This document shows, in pieces, positions 27,183 to 35,537 of a stretch of DNA of 64,000 nucleotides. The position numbers and the translations under genes were made by a program. Below the pieces are notes generated by a model. The model did no database searches and was not told where the DNA came from. It saw only the letters and a list, made by a program, of their open reading frames with translations. The stretch lies in NCBI GenBank assembly GCA_028871815.1, contig JAGWMJ010000004.1, positions 62,001 to 126,000 of the forward strand, in the 5' to 3' direction. The DNA is from Armatimonadota bacterium. Its GTDB lineage: Bacteria; Armatimonadota; Chthonomonadetes; Chthonomonadales; Chthonomonadaceae. How positions within the stretch are numbered: the first letter of the stretch is position 1; each line of letters opens with the position of its first letter.

Positions 27183-28559
27183 ATGAAGTTTCGAAGACTT
27201 GGAACACTCATTGCTGTTGCCCTTGCGGCCATCGCAATTCCGCGCCCTGGCATCGCCCAGCAGTACTCGATCATCAATGTCAACCCGAGCGGCACAATCG
27301 GCACGCCAACCGGGGTCAACGATGACTACCAGGTTGTCGGGAACGATGGCACCGGTAAAGGGTTCGTCTGGATGCCGGGTGTGCCGTCGTTCCATTTCGA
27401 TACGACCGTGTCGCATACACACTACTACGGCTATGCGATCAACAATCTGGGGGAGATCGGTGGAACCGCCTGGAACGCCACTGTGAGTGCCGCCGTTGCC
27501 CTCGGCGTGTGGGCTCCGATCGCGTACTTTAGCACCACGTATACGGTCGTTGAAAACCTGGGCGGCAGCAACGCTACGGATTGGCCCGGGGCCGCTCTCG
27601 GGATAAATGACGATGGCTACCTTTGCGGGACCATTCAGGATACCGCCAGGACGCCGGACACGTTCGATGGCATTGAATTCGCACCAGACACCAGCTACGC
27701 ATACTATTTTGCGAACGATCAGTACACCGGCGTCTCGAACATATTTGAGGATATGTGCGGTACGGATATCGGCGTTACCCCGGCTCAGGCGGTATTCAGC
27801 TCCAACTTCTTTACCAAGGGATTCGGCGCCGTAGCGCTGACCGGAGGCAGTTTTGGCGGCGTGACGTACACCACACCCTCCACGGCAACCGGAATAGACG
27901 ATTCCGATGACGTAGTCGGAAGCGCGCAGAGCAGCGTCACCGGCGCTGCCGAGGCATTTGCCTGGAATGGGCGGACGGGCGCGCCGTACGGTCCGCTTGG
28001 TTACCTGCACAACACCGACTACAGTGTAGCGAACGCCATCAATACGGCGAGTGGCATTGTCGTGGGACAATCGGGTAAGCATGCCTTCCTCTGGTCTGGT
28101 GATGTTACCAACCCGTCCGCAGGCACCATGACCGACCTGAACACGCTTGTAGAGAACAGCAGCGGCTGGCGCCTCGTCAACGCAACGGGTCTGAACGACT
28201 ATGGCGCTATTGTAGGCACCGGTTACTATCAGCAGAAGCAGGCCGGCTTCCTGGCAATACCGGTAATCATCAGCAGCATCTCCACGACTTACCCAACCGT
28301 GGTAGGCGGCCAGACCATCAGCGGAACCGTAACGCTCGACGCACCCGCACCGTTCGATATGGACGTAACGGTGACGTCTTACAGCGGCAAACTGAACTTC
28401 GGCACCGGAGTCTACTCCACCGGCGTGCTGATTTCGGCCGGCAATACGAGTGCGGACTTTGTGGCAAATACCAGCACCGTCACTACCGACACGCCGGTTG
28501 TCCTCAAGGCTACGTTTGGTGGATGGCGGCGATACACCACGGTTCACATTCTGCCTTAG
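27183..28559 (+). CDS. secreted HAF-repeat protein, paralog 3
   Basis: A 458-residue protein. The ATG at 27183 follows GAAAGGAAA. The signal peptide is MKFRRLGTLIAVALAAIAIP to about GIA. The body starts YSIINVNPSGTIGTPTGVND and carries HAF units such as YQVVGNDGTGKGFVWMPG, AINNLGEIGGTA, AFAWNGRTGAPYGPLG and HAFLWSGD. The C-terminal domain is very close to paralog 1, including NFGTGVYSTGV, NTSADFVANTSTVT and KATFGGWRRY. Paralogs 1 and 3 share the same start of the C-terminal domain (VVGG-TISGTVTLDAPAPFDM), suggesting a more recent duplication between them than with paralog 2. Confidence 0.85.
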   Translation: MKFRRLGTLIAVALAAIAIPRPGIAQQYSIINVNPSGTIGTPTGVNDDYQVVGNDGTGKGFVWMPGVPSFHFDTTVSHTHYYGYAINNLGEIGGTAWNATVSAAVALGVWAPIAYFSTTYTVVENLGGSNATDWPGAALGINDDGYLCGTIQDTARTPDTFDGIEFAPDTSYAYYFANDQYTGVSNIFEDMCGTDIGVTPAQAVFSSNFFTKGFGAVALTGGSFGGVTYTTPSTATGIDDSDDVVGSAQSSVTGAAEAFAWNGRTGAPYGPLGYLHNTDYSVANAINTASGIVVGQSGKHAFLWSGDVTNPSAGTMTDLNTLVENSSGWRLVNATGLNDYGAIVGTGYYQQKQAGFLAIPVIISSISTTYPTVVGGQTISGTVTLDAPAPFDMDVTVTSYSGKLNFGTGVYSTGVLISAGNTSADFVANTSTVTTDTPVVLKATFGGWRRYTTVHILP

Positions 28560-28634
28560 CATAGGACAGGTGTAAGCGCCTGATCCTTCGGCAGTCGATT
28601 CAGCGGCAGCTCGATGGATGGTGCATCGCCAGTA

Positions 28635-28667
28635 CGATGGCTCGACCGGGGTTCGGGCGAGCCATCG
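28635..28667 (+). terminator. 10-bp-stem hairpin after HAF paralog 3
   Basis: CGATGGCTCG and CGAGCCATCG pair perfectly around a 13-nt loop, about 75 bp after the HAF stop and before the kinase promoter. No U-tract is present; it is a plausible boundary element between the two transcription units. Confidence 0.4.
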
Positions 28668-28727
28668 ATCTCAAATGTCGCGCCTGAGTCCTCAGGCAGG
28701 CGCCGGCGCGTCACCTCCCGTCTGTTC

Positions 28728-28756
28728 TTGACCGGCTAAACCGCCTGTGTTATAAT
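28728..28756 (+). promoter_or_regulatory. strong sigma70-type promoter for the kinase-dut operon
   Basis: TTGACC (28728-28733), a 17-bp spacer, TATAAT (28751-28756). The -10 hexamer overlaps an ATG at 28755 that is in frame with the kinase, which means that ATG cannot be the translation start for transcripts from this promoter. Confidence 0.7.
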
Positions 28757-28814
28757 GGAACGGCGGGCCACTCGTGCTGCATTGAGCGAGATTTCCTCAG
28801 GAGCCTTTGAAACT

Positions 28815-30575
28815 TTGACACAGGCCACCGTGTTTGACAGCGAGGATCAGCCCGGTCGTAGAATCGCCGAGCTGGAAGCGCAACTGGAGGAGGCCCGCCA
28901 TCGCATGGCGGAGATGGAACGGGCAAGGCGCGCCGACGATGTTGGCGACTACACCGTGCCCATCAGCGAGTTCGAAGAGACGCTCCGCCGGCTGGTCCAG
29001 CGAACCGCCATGATCGTACAAGCTGAAAAGTGCGTGATCATGGTGCGCGATCGCGAAACCGGTGATTTGATAGCCCGGTCGCCGGCTTTCGGCATGACCG
29101 ATGAAGAGGTGCGCACGTACCGTGTGCCGGTTGATATGGGCGTCTCCGGTATGGTGTTCCGCACCGGCGAGCCGACCATCTTCCACGATACCAACCACGA
29201 CGACCGGCTGCTGCAGGAGCTGGTCGATCGCCTCAAAATACACAACGGCGTTACTGTTCCCCTTCTCGTGGAGCGGCGTGATGCCAGTGGAGCAACTGCG
29301 GAACGCATCGCCATCGGAGTGCTTCACTGTTTCAACAAGCGGTACGACGCGGAGTTTATCGACGAGGACGTGCGGCTGCTTGAACGCCTGTCGCGCAACG
29401 CGGCGTCGGTTATTGCGAACGCACAGGCATTTCGGGATGTACTCGAAGAAAAGCAGCAGCTGGTCCATACGCTGGAGAGCCTCACCGCGGGATTACTGCT
29501 GATCAACCACCGCGGGCGCATCGGCCAGATGAACGCCAAGGCGCGCGCCATGTTCTGCGTGGATGAGGCCATTGAGCCCATCGGCCGCGACTATCGGGAA
29601 CTGATCCACCACGATGAGTGCCTCAGGATTCTCGACAATCTCCTGCAGCGCGCCGGGCTGCCGGCCGTAGCGCAGGAGCTGGACGACGACGGCAGCCGCC
29701 ATGTAGATGAGATCACCGTAACAGGAGAAGAGGAGCAGTACTTCTACCAGGTGCATGCCGCCAATGTACGGGGCGATAACGATGAGGACATTGGCACCGC
29801 GTTCATCTTCAACGACGTGACCGACATTCGCAACGTGGAGCGCATGAAGACCGAGTTTGTCTCGATTGTATCGCATGAACTTCGCACACCACTCACCCCG
29901 ATGAAGGGCTTCGTGAGCACGCTGCTCCAGGATCCTGATGAGGAGTTCTATACGCGCGCGGACCGGCGTGAGTTCTACGAAATCATCGATCAGAATGTTG
30001 ACCGGCTGCGCCGGCTCATCGATGACCTCCTGAACGTTTCACGCATCGAAAAGACCGGAATCGCCGGGATCGAGATGACGTTCGAGATGGCCGATCTGCG
30101 CCAGGCCACCGACGAGGTTTTGGCAATTCAACGTGGGATGACCGACCGGCACACGCTCATCGCCGATTTTGATCCCGAACATATCCTGGCGGAGGTCGAC
30201 CCCGACAAGATTCAGAACATCCTGCAGAACCTGGTCTCCAACGCCATCAAATACTCACCCGCTGGGGGCGAAGTGCGCGTCACCTGCAGGCTGGAGGCAG
30301 AAACGGAAACCGTGCTCATCGGCGTGAAGGATGAAGGCACCGGGATAGCGGAAGCCGCGCAGAAGAAGCTGTTCCAGAAGTTCTACCGTGTCGATAATAA
30401 GAGTACGCGCAAGGTCGGCGGCACCGGAATTGGCCTATTCCTGGTGAAAAACCTCGTGGAGGCTCACAACGGGTCTATCTGGGTGGATAGCAAGGCTGGC
30501 TGTGGATCCACGTTCTGGGTGCGCCTGCCCGTCCACCAACCCCGACCGGAAACCACCGCCGCAGCAGGGCAATGA
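28815..30575 (+). CDS. sensor histidine kinase with GAF and PAS domains
   Basis: About 586 residues, soluble (no membrane segment). Order: a short coiled coil (RIAELEAQLEEARHRMAEME), a GAF domain (about residues 50-220: EKCVIMVRDRETGDLIARSP, VGVSGMVFRTGEP-like core), a PAS domain (LLINHRGRIGQMNAKARAMF), HisKA with phospho-acceptor His at about residue 354 (FVSIVSHELRTPLTPMKGF), and HATPase (NLVSNAIKYSP, KDEGTGIA, GTGIGLFLVKNLVEAHNG). The TTG start at 28815 is chosen because AGGAG lies 11 bp upstream and the in-frame ATG at 28755 sits inside the -10 box. No response regulator is adjacent. The stop overlaps dut by 4 bp. Confidence 0.88.
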   Translation: MTQATVFDSEDQPGRRIAELEAQLEEARHRMAEMERARRADDVGDYTVPISEFEETLRRLVQRTAMIVQAEKCVIMVRDRETGDLIARSPAFGMTDEEVRTYRVPVDMGVSGMVFRTGEPTIFHDTNHDDRLLQELVDRLKIHNGVTVPLLVERRDASGATAERIAIGVLHCFNKRYDAEFIDEDVRLLERLSRNAASVIANAQAFRDVLEEKQQLVHTLESLTAGLLLINHRGRIGQMNAKARAMFCVDEAIEPIGRDYRELIHHDECLRILDNLLQRAGLPAVAQELDDDGSRHVDEITVTGEEEQYFYQVHAANVRGDNDEDIGTAFIFNDVTDIRNVERMKTEFVSIVSHELRTPLTPMKGFVSTLLQDPDEEFYTRADRREFYEIIDQNVDRLRRLIDDLLNVSRIEKTGIAGIEMTFEMADLRQATDEVLAIQRGMTDRHTLIADFDPEHILAEVDPDKIQNILQNLVSNAIKYSPAGGEVRVTCRLEAETETVLIGVKDEGTGIAEAAQKKLFQKFYRVDNKSTRKVGGTGIGLFLVKNLVEAHNGSIWVDSKAGCGSTFWVRLPVHQPRPETTAAAGQ

Positions 30576-31054
30576 GCGACGAAACGGCTAAGCCACCGCG
30601 CCTGGCGGTGCTCCGCGAAGCGTCGGCCCACGACTTGCAGCTGCCACGCTACGCAACGGCCGGCTCCGCTGGAATGGATCTCTGCGCCGACGTGCCGCGC
30701 GAAAGCCCCGTTGAGCTCCAGCCCGGCGAGTGGTGCACTGTCTCCACCGGCCTCCGAGTCCAGGTTCCTGTGGGCTTTGAGGCACAGGTTCGGGCACGCA
30801 GCGGCCTTGCGTCGCGGTCCGGTATCGGCCTGTTGAATGGGATCGGAACTATAGATTCCGATTATCGCGGCGTAGTTTCCGTCATCCTCATGAACTGGGG
30901 CCGAGAGAGTTTCGTAGTAAACCGTGGCGACCGCATCGCGCAGCTGGTTCTGGCTGCCGCCCCACAGGTCGAACTGGTAGAGGTAGCGGAACTCGCCGAC
31001 ACCAGTCGAGGCGATGGAGGCTTTGGCAGCACCGGCTGCGCCTCGCCGCGTTAA
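30572..31054 (+). CDS. dut: dUTP diphosphatase
   Basis: A 160-residue trimeric dUTPase hydrolysing dUTP to dUMP and pyrophosphate, limiting uracil incorporation and supplying dTMP synthesis. All five motifs are visible: AGSAGMDLCAD (1), RARSGLASRSGI (2), GIGTIDSDYRGVV (3), RGDRIAQLVL (4) and the C-terminal RGDGGFGSTG (5). The ATG overlaps the kinase stop (ATGA), so translation is coupled. Confidence 0.95.
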   Translation: MSDETAKPPRLAVLREASAHDLQLPRYATAGSAGMDLCADVPRESPVELQPGEWCTVSTGLRVQVPVGFEAQVRARSGLASRSGIGLLNGIGTIDSDYRGVVSVILMNWGRESFVVNRGDRIAQLVLAAAPQVELVEVAELADTSRGDGGFGSTGCASPR

Positions 31055-31076
31055 AACCAGCCTCCGGATCAAACCA

Positions 31077-32237
31077 ATGCCAGCCTCCAACCGCTGCACG
31101 CAATGCAGTTCCACCAACGATGTTGACGCCGCGTTCTGTTCCCGTTGCGGCTCGCCTCTTACCGGCGGGGCGGGAACGACCGTTTCGGCAGGCCGGCCTG
31201 CTGTTGATGTTGCGGCAATTCTCGCCGCGGCAAATCTCAGCCGCGTCCGCAAAAGCTATCCGGAGGCCGTGGACCTCTGTGTGAACCTGCTGGAGGTCGC
31301 GCCTACAGACCGCGCTGCACACTCGCTGCTGGGCGACATCTACCGTGACATGGGCCGCCACCACGAAGCACAGAGGTGGTACCGGATGGCCGTCGACCTG
31401 GAACCGACAGACGGAGACCGCCGCAAACTGGCGGCAGCCGAACGTCGGGCAGGAATGGAAGCCACGACGCCGACGCCGGACTCGCTGAGCCGCATGGTTG
31501 CCGCAGATGGCTCGGTTATTGGCGGCACGGCGGCGCTGATGGGGCTGCCTCCGCAGCGGTGGTTACGGATTATAACTATTGCAGCTATAGCATTTTTAGC
31601 CACAATCGCCGTGATGATTCTCGTCATGGCGCCGAAGCAGAGGGCGGCGGCGCCACTGCCGCACGCGCTGGACCTTGCGCCATCTGGTCCGCCCATCATC
31701 GTCGGCTCGACAGGCACCGAAGGAGTAACCGCTCCGGACGATAACCAGCGTGCCGGCAGCAGATATTCGGCCGGCGGGTCCGGATTCGCACCGGATAGCG
31801 GGCCGCCAAACGGTGAGCAGCCGTCGGTGCAACCAGGCGCCGGCACGCCGGTTACCGCCGGCTCTGGCGCAGTCTTGCAGCCAGTCGCGCTACCGCAGGG
31901 CGTCACGATCACCTCACAGCGGACAGATAGTGGCGGACACACCACCAACATCACTGCCGAAGTGCAGGGGGTAACGCCGGATAGCATTAACGGCGCTCAA
32001 CTGGCGCTGGCGCAGGGAGCGTTTGCCTGCGCCAGGAACGTGCTGTCGCAGGATCCTACGCTGCAATCGGCCGCGATTTCACTGGTGACACCCGCAGAGC
32101 CGGCCGGTAACCGGCTGCTGCTGAGCGGCACGATCAGTCGCGCTGCCGCTGCTTCAAACTTCCAGCAAATGACCGCCGACGCGCTGCTGGCACAAATCGA
32201 CAACCTCCAATGGGGCAGCGGCGGGGAATCACCCTAG
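31077..32237 (+). CDS. zinc-ribbon, TPR and single-TM protein of unknown function
   Basis: A 386-residue product starting at ATG 31077. Residues 6-25 form a zinc ribbon (CTQCSSTNDVDAAFCSRCG). A TPR-like pair follows (YPEAVDLCVNLLEVAPTDRA and LLGDIYRDMGRHHEAQRWY). One membrane helix (RIITIAAIAFLATIAVMILVM, about residues 160-180) comes next. The remaining 200 residues are Gly/Pro/Ser-rich, ending in a compact segment (LALAQGAFACARNVL). The topology implies a cytoplasmic zinc ribbon and TPR with an exported C-terminus. It lies 22 bp after dut and is probably in the kinase operon. The frame is open upstream into dut but has no better start. Confidence 0.7.
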   Translation: MPASNRCTQCSSTNDVDAAFCSRCGSPLTGGAGTTVSAGRPAVDVAAILAAANLSRVRKSYPEAVDLCVNLLEVAPTDRAAHSLLGDIYRDMGRHHEAQRWYRMAVDLEPTDGDRRKLAAAERRAGMEATTPTPDSLSRMVAADGSVIGGTAALMGLPPQRWLRIITIAAIAFLATIAVMILVMAPKQRAAAPLPHALDLAPSGPPIIVGSTGTEGVTAPDDNQRAGSRYSAGGSGFAPDSGPPNGEQPSVQPGAGTPVTAGSGAVLQPVALPQGVTITSQRTDSGGHTTNITAEVQGVTPDSINGAQLALAQGAFACARNVLSQDPTLQSAAISLVTPAEPAGNRLLLSGTISRAAAASNFQQMTADALLAQIDNLQWGSGGESP

Positions 32238-32249
32238 CAGGCAGCCAGC

Positions 32250-32612
32250 TTACGGTTCGTCGCCAGCATCGCTGTCGGCAACTCCCGGAATATCCAGCAA
32301 GTCGCCTTCCGACACCTCTTCCTCAGTATCCTCGTCGGTGTGAAGCCCGGATGCTACCCCGGACTCTAAGACAACGTCGGCTTCGTCCGCCACATCATCC
32401 GGGCTGGCGACGTGAGGAACCGGCGCCGGCATCGTCAGCAGCGCAGGACGTTCGGGCAGCGGAGGCAGGCCCGCTGCCGAGGTGTGTCGCTGCCGGACCT
32501 CCTCGCAGACGAACTTTACCTTCACGTCGGCCATCCATTGCGGAATCTTCGGCATCGCCTTGCCGGTTTCCGAGCACTTGACCTCTTTAACCTCTTTATC
32601 CGGTTCACGCAT
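32250..32612 (-). CDS. small zinc-ribbon-like protein of unknown function
   Basis: 120 residues; the ATG at 32612 has CAGGAGA upstream. The core VKCSETGKAMPKIPQWMADV then KFVCEEVRQRH resembles a short bacterial family in which two Cys pairs bind a metal. Here the second pair reads CEEV rather than CEEC, so only two cysteines remain. The last 60 residues are acidic and probably disordered. It is convergent with the zinc-ribbon/TPR gene and probably belongs to the operon of the small membrane protein upstream. Confidence 0.6.
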   Translation of the reverse strand: MREPDKEVKEVKCSETGKAMPKIPQWMADVKVKFVCEEVRQRHTSAAGLPPLPERPALLTMPAPVPHVASPDDVADEADVVLESGVASGLHTDEDTEEEVSEGDLLDIPGVADSDAGDEP

Positions 32613-32636
32613 CTACCAGCATCTCCTGCAATGCGG

Positions 32637-32909
32637 CTACTTGCCGCGGACCTCTGTACCGTGCGCCGACGACTTGTCGCTGCTGACCCCACGTGCCTGC
32701 GGCGCGGATGGCGATTTGGCCGTGTGTGTCATCGAAAGATAGCCATTCAACAGCATCAGCGCACCGCCAAACAGATACACTATCGAACTCCAGGCGTCTA
32801 CCGGGCGTCCGGGCGACTCAAGAAACTTTCCGCCGGTTGCAAAACTGATAAGGCTAATGGCTATTAAGGCAACACCAATAAGAACAAAGATATTCAGGTA
32901 ACGCAGCAT
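32637..32909 (-). CDS. small membrane protein, two TM helices
   Basis: 90 residues; the ATG at 32909 follows GGCGGAG. Helix 1 is NIFVLIGVALIAISLISFA; helix 2 is SIVYLFGGALMLLNGYLSM; the C-terminal 25 residues are polar. No family recognised. It lies 24 bp upstream of the small zinc-ribbon-like gene and 42 bp after the FAD oxidoreductase gene. Confidence 0.55.
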   Translation of the reverse strand: MLRYLNIFVLIGVALIAISLISFATGGKFLESPGRPVDAWSSIVYLFGGALMLLNGYLSMTHTAKSPSAPQARGVSSDKSSAHGTEVRGK

Positions 32910-32951
32910 CTACTCCGCCTCGGACACAACTCGGGCACACATCGGCACAGG

Positions 32952-35537
32952 TTATTGTACCCTGCCGGCGCCCTCTGGCGCGCGATACGGTTTGGCCGGC
33001 GACTCCCGCTTACGCATTGGTTCACCGGATGGCCAGGCGGCCCAGCTATCGGCAGGCCGATCGAGGAACAGCGGTCCCAGGCTCTTTTGCGCCACATAGA
33101 TGGCGCCGAATGCCTCATCGCGCGTTACCGGTTCGTTGGGCTGCAGCAGTAGATGGCCGTTGGGCGTCAGGGCGCTCCATGCGTCCCATAGCTCCGAGTC
33201 GATGCCCAGGCGCTCCAGTTCGGCGCCGGCGCGCGCGGTGGCCTGGTCATGAACGTCGGCGTACAGCGATGTGTCGACGCCGGCGCTGCTGAGGGCAAGG
33301 GTGGATGCAAGTTCACGCATGAACAGTGCGCGGGTCACAATCCCGGCGCCGCCGGGCCCCTGCAGCAGACGCACTGCCGCGGCGTTGGAAAGTGACTGCA
33401 TCGGCCAACTTCCGCCATTCCACGCATCCGGAGCCGATCTGCCAAAGCCGTGCGCTGCAAGCACCCAAAGCAGCCGACCCAGCTCATGCCGCGTCAGGTT
33501 TGCGTGTGGCCGAAAGGCCGAGCCGGTGATCCGGAAGCCACGCACCGAGAGGCGCTGGATGGCGTCGAACCAGGGATCCTGGGGGGACACGTCGCGGTAG
33601 TACACCAGCCGCGCATCGGTTGCGCGTCCCGTCTCCGCCGCAGGCTGCAGCAGAATGTCCTGCACCTGTCGCGCCGGAACGCGGCATATCGGCAGCCCGT
33701 ACCTCAGCGCCAGCCACGCCATTGCGCCGGCCGCATCGCCGCACTCCATGCGCACCATCTCCAGGCGATAGGTGCCAAATGCGGGATGTGTGGCCGAAAC
33801 GGCTGTGGTGACCACCACGTTCTCCAGGTCGCGCGGAATAAGCATGCCCATCGGAAGCTCATGTACCGGCGTGTAGCGGTAGAGCCAGTACTCTCCCTCT
33901 CCCATGTCGGGCCGGGACCAGTCTGTCTTGGGCTCCACAGCATGGGAATCCATCGGATAGTCACCGATGCCGATACTGTCGCTGCGATCAAACTCGTTCG
34001 AGTCGGTCACATCCCATTCGTGCACCGTCTCTTCGCCTGCGATGCGACGGCCCTCGCGTACATAGAGCAGCGGCGGAAAACCTCCGCTGTCACGGTACTC
34101 ATCGTCCGGCAGACCCAACTGCTTAAGGCCGAGCGCGGTCTGAAGATAGTAGAGGTAGCCGAGCATGTGCTGCCTGTAGATTGCCTCGATTCGCGCACGC
34201 TCCTGATAACTGCCGGCCGCATAGCCGTAATTGATGGCTTGAAGGTCGTTTCCTTGCGGATGCTGATTGAGCTCGAACTTGCCGTTTGGCATCCTCCCCG
34301 AAGTTACCGCCCACGATTGCTTCCATGGCGGCGTATGGATGTAATCGGCTTCGTGATAACCCGGCGGCTCCGGGATGGTGTGGTCCGTGCCGCTTCCGTA
34401 GTCCTTCACGGTGAGCAGATAGGCGTACGACATGATCCTGGCATCTGCAGCGCCGGTTGTGCCCGCCTCCAACCGGTCTGCCGCTCTGTCGTAGTAGATG
34501 ACGCCATCGTGGGGGTCCAGCATGGAAGCTGCTTCGCGCCCGATGCGGAATCGAGCGCCGGCCATAGCGGCCAGGTCGCCACAGTCGGTTGCATCAACAA
34601 ACACTCCGGCCTGCAGCAGCGCTCGTTGGCCGGTCGGCCTGCCGTCGGACCCAAGCTGCTGAATCACCACGCCGGTTACCCGGCGCCTTGGCGCCGGCGG
34701 CACGGTACGCTCTAACGAGTCAAACCACTCCGACGGCTCGCCAGAGGGGCTGCAGGCTCTCCGCAACTTCCTCCGGCCGAAACTGGATGTCTCTACCGAC
34801 TCAAGCCGGGCAAGACGGTAGATCGTGATACCCGGCGTACCGTACAGAAGCGATTTCATCGCCTGCTGCGCTACACGCGGCTCGTACGAGAATCCGTTCG
34901 TGTGGATACCTTCAGCGGCGTAGATCCGCCGCACGCGCCTCGTAAACCGCAAAAGAAAGCCGGCGGCGTGGTAGTTTCGCCGGATATCGGTCGCGCTCAG
35001 TCCATTGACAGGCATGCCACCGAGCCGTGTTGTTGGCTCAACCAGCGCTACCTTCAAGCCCAGCTGCGCGGCCGAGATGGCTGCCGCCACGCCGCCTGAA
35101 GAGGCCTGCACAACTACTACGTCGAAGTGACGTGTGCCCATACGTCCGTGAGTTGCCGCCGGAAACTCCGCAAAGGTACGCTCTTCGTAGAGGGCCGGCG
35201 TGCTCCGCCCGTCGACGCCCTGCGCCGCGATGCAATATGTGTGCGTCGATCCGGGCGCCAATCCTTCGTCCGTCCAGATTCTGGCGCTGGACGGGAGGTG
35301 CGCCACTGTGCGTCCATCGCGAGTTATAACGTAGTCTGTCGCGCCGGCGTCGGCCGCCCAATAGAGGCGGATTTGCGTAGGAGAGGCAGCTATCGCTTCA
35401 AACTCGGCTGGCTGAGCGGGCGGCGCCGGCTGACCCCGAGCGCCGGCTGCAGCAAGCGGCGTCAACGCACCGAGGATTGCAACGGTGCGCTGGAGCGTTC
35501 GCGTCGAACCTGCGTGCATACCGGTGCGGGCTATCAC
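32952..35537 (-). CDS. secreted FAD-dependent oxidoreductase with FnIII and SLH-like domains
   Basis: An 861-residue protein. The N-terminal region is a signal-like stretch (TVAILGALTPLAAAGARG). A fibronectin type III domain follows (about residues 40-125: SPTQIRLYWAADAGATDYVI). Then comes an FAD-dependent oxidoreductase core (about 135-640; LGLKVALVEPTTRLGGMPVN, VFVDATDCGDLAAMAGA, HELPMGMLIPRDLENVVV). The final 200 residues carry two SLH-like repeats (YRDVSPQDPWFDAIQRLSVR, LYADVHDQA), suggesting attachment to the cell surface. The dinucleotide-binding motif reads VVVVQASSGGVAAAIS, with Gln where the first Gly of GxGxxG is expected. It is coupled to the DapA-like gene by a 4-bp overlap, so the two probably act in one catabolic pathway. 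Confidence 0.78.
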   Translation of the reverse strand: MIARTGMHAGSTRTLQRTVAILGALTPLAAAGARGQPAPPAQPAEFEAIAASPTQIRLYWAADAGATDYVITRDGRTVAHLPSSARIWTDEGLAPGSTHTYCIAAQGVDGRSTPALYEERTFAEFPAATHGRMGTRHFDVVVVQASSGGVAAAISAAQLGLKVALVEPTTRLGGMPVNGLSATDIRRNYHAAGFLLRFTRRVRRIYAAEGIHTNGFSYEPRVAQQAMKSLLYGTPGITIYRLARLESVETSSFGRRKLRRACSPSGEPSEWFDSLERTVPPAPRRRVTGVVIQQLGSDGRPTGQRALLQAGVFVDATDCGDLAAMAGARFRIGREAASMLDPHDGVIYYDRAADRLEAGTTGAADARIMSYAYLLTVKDYGSGTDHTIPEPPGYHEADYIHTPPWKQSWAVTSGRMPNGKFELNQHPQGNDLQAINYGYAAGSYQERARIEAIYRQHMLGYLYYLQTALGLKQLGLPDDEYRDSGGFPPLLYVREGRRIAGEETVHEWDVTDSNEFDRSDSIGIGDYPMDSHAVEPKTDWSRPDMGEGEYWLYRYTPVHELPMGMLIPRDLENVVVTTAVSATHPAFGTYRLEMVRMECGDAAGAMAWLALRYGLPICRVPARQVQDILLQPAAETGRATDARLVYYRDVSPQDPWFDAIQRLSVRGFRITGSAFRPHANLTRHELGRLLWVLAAHGFGRSAPDAWNGGSWPMQSLSNAAAVRLLQGPGGAGIVTRALFMRELASTLALSSAGVDTSLYADVHDQATARAGAELERLGIDSELWDAWSALTPNGHLLLQPNEPVTRDEAFGAIYVAQKSLGPLFLDRPADSWAAWPSGEPMRKRESPAKPYRAPEGAGRVQ

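Noticed and set aside
26937-28562. A 541-codon minus-strand open frame opposite the third HAF gene
   Set aside because: It mirrors the HAF coding sequence, has no start signal or domain, and is explained by GC-rich codon use on the other strand.
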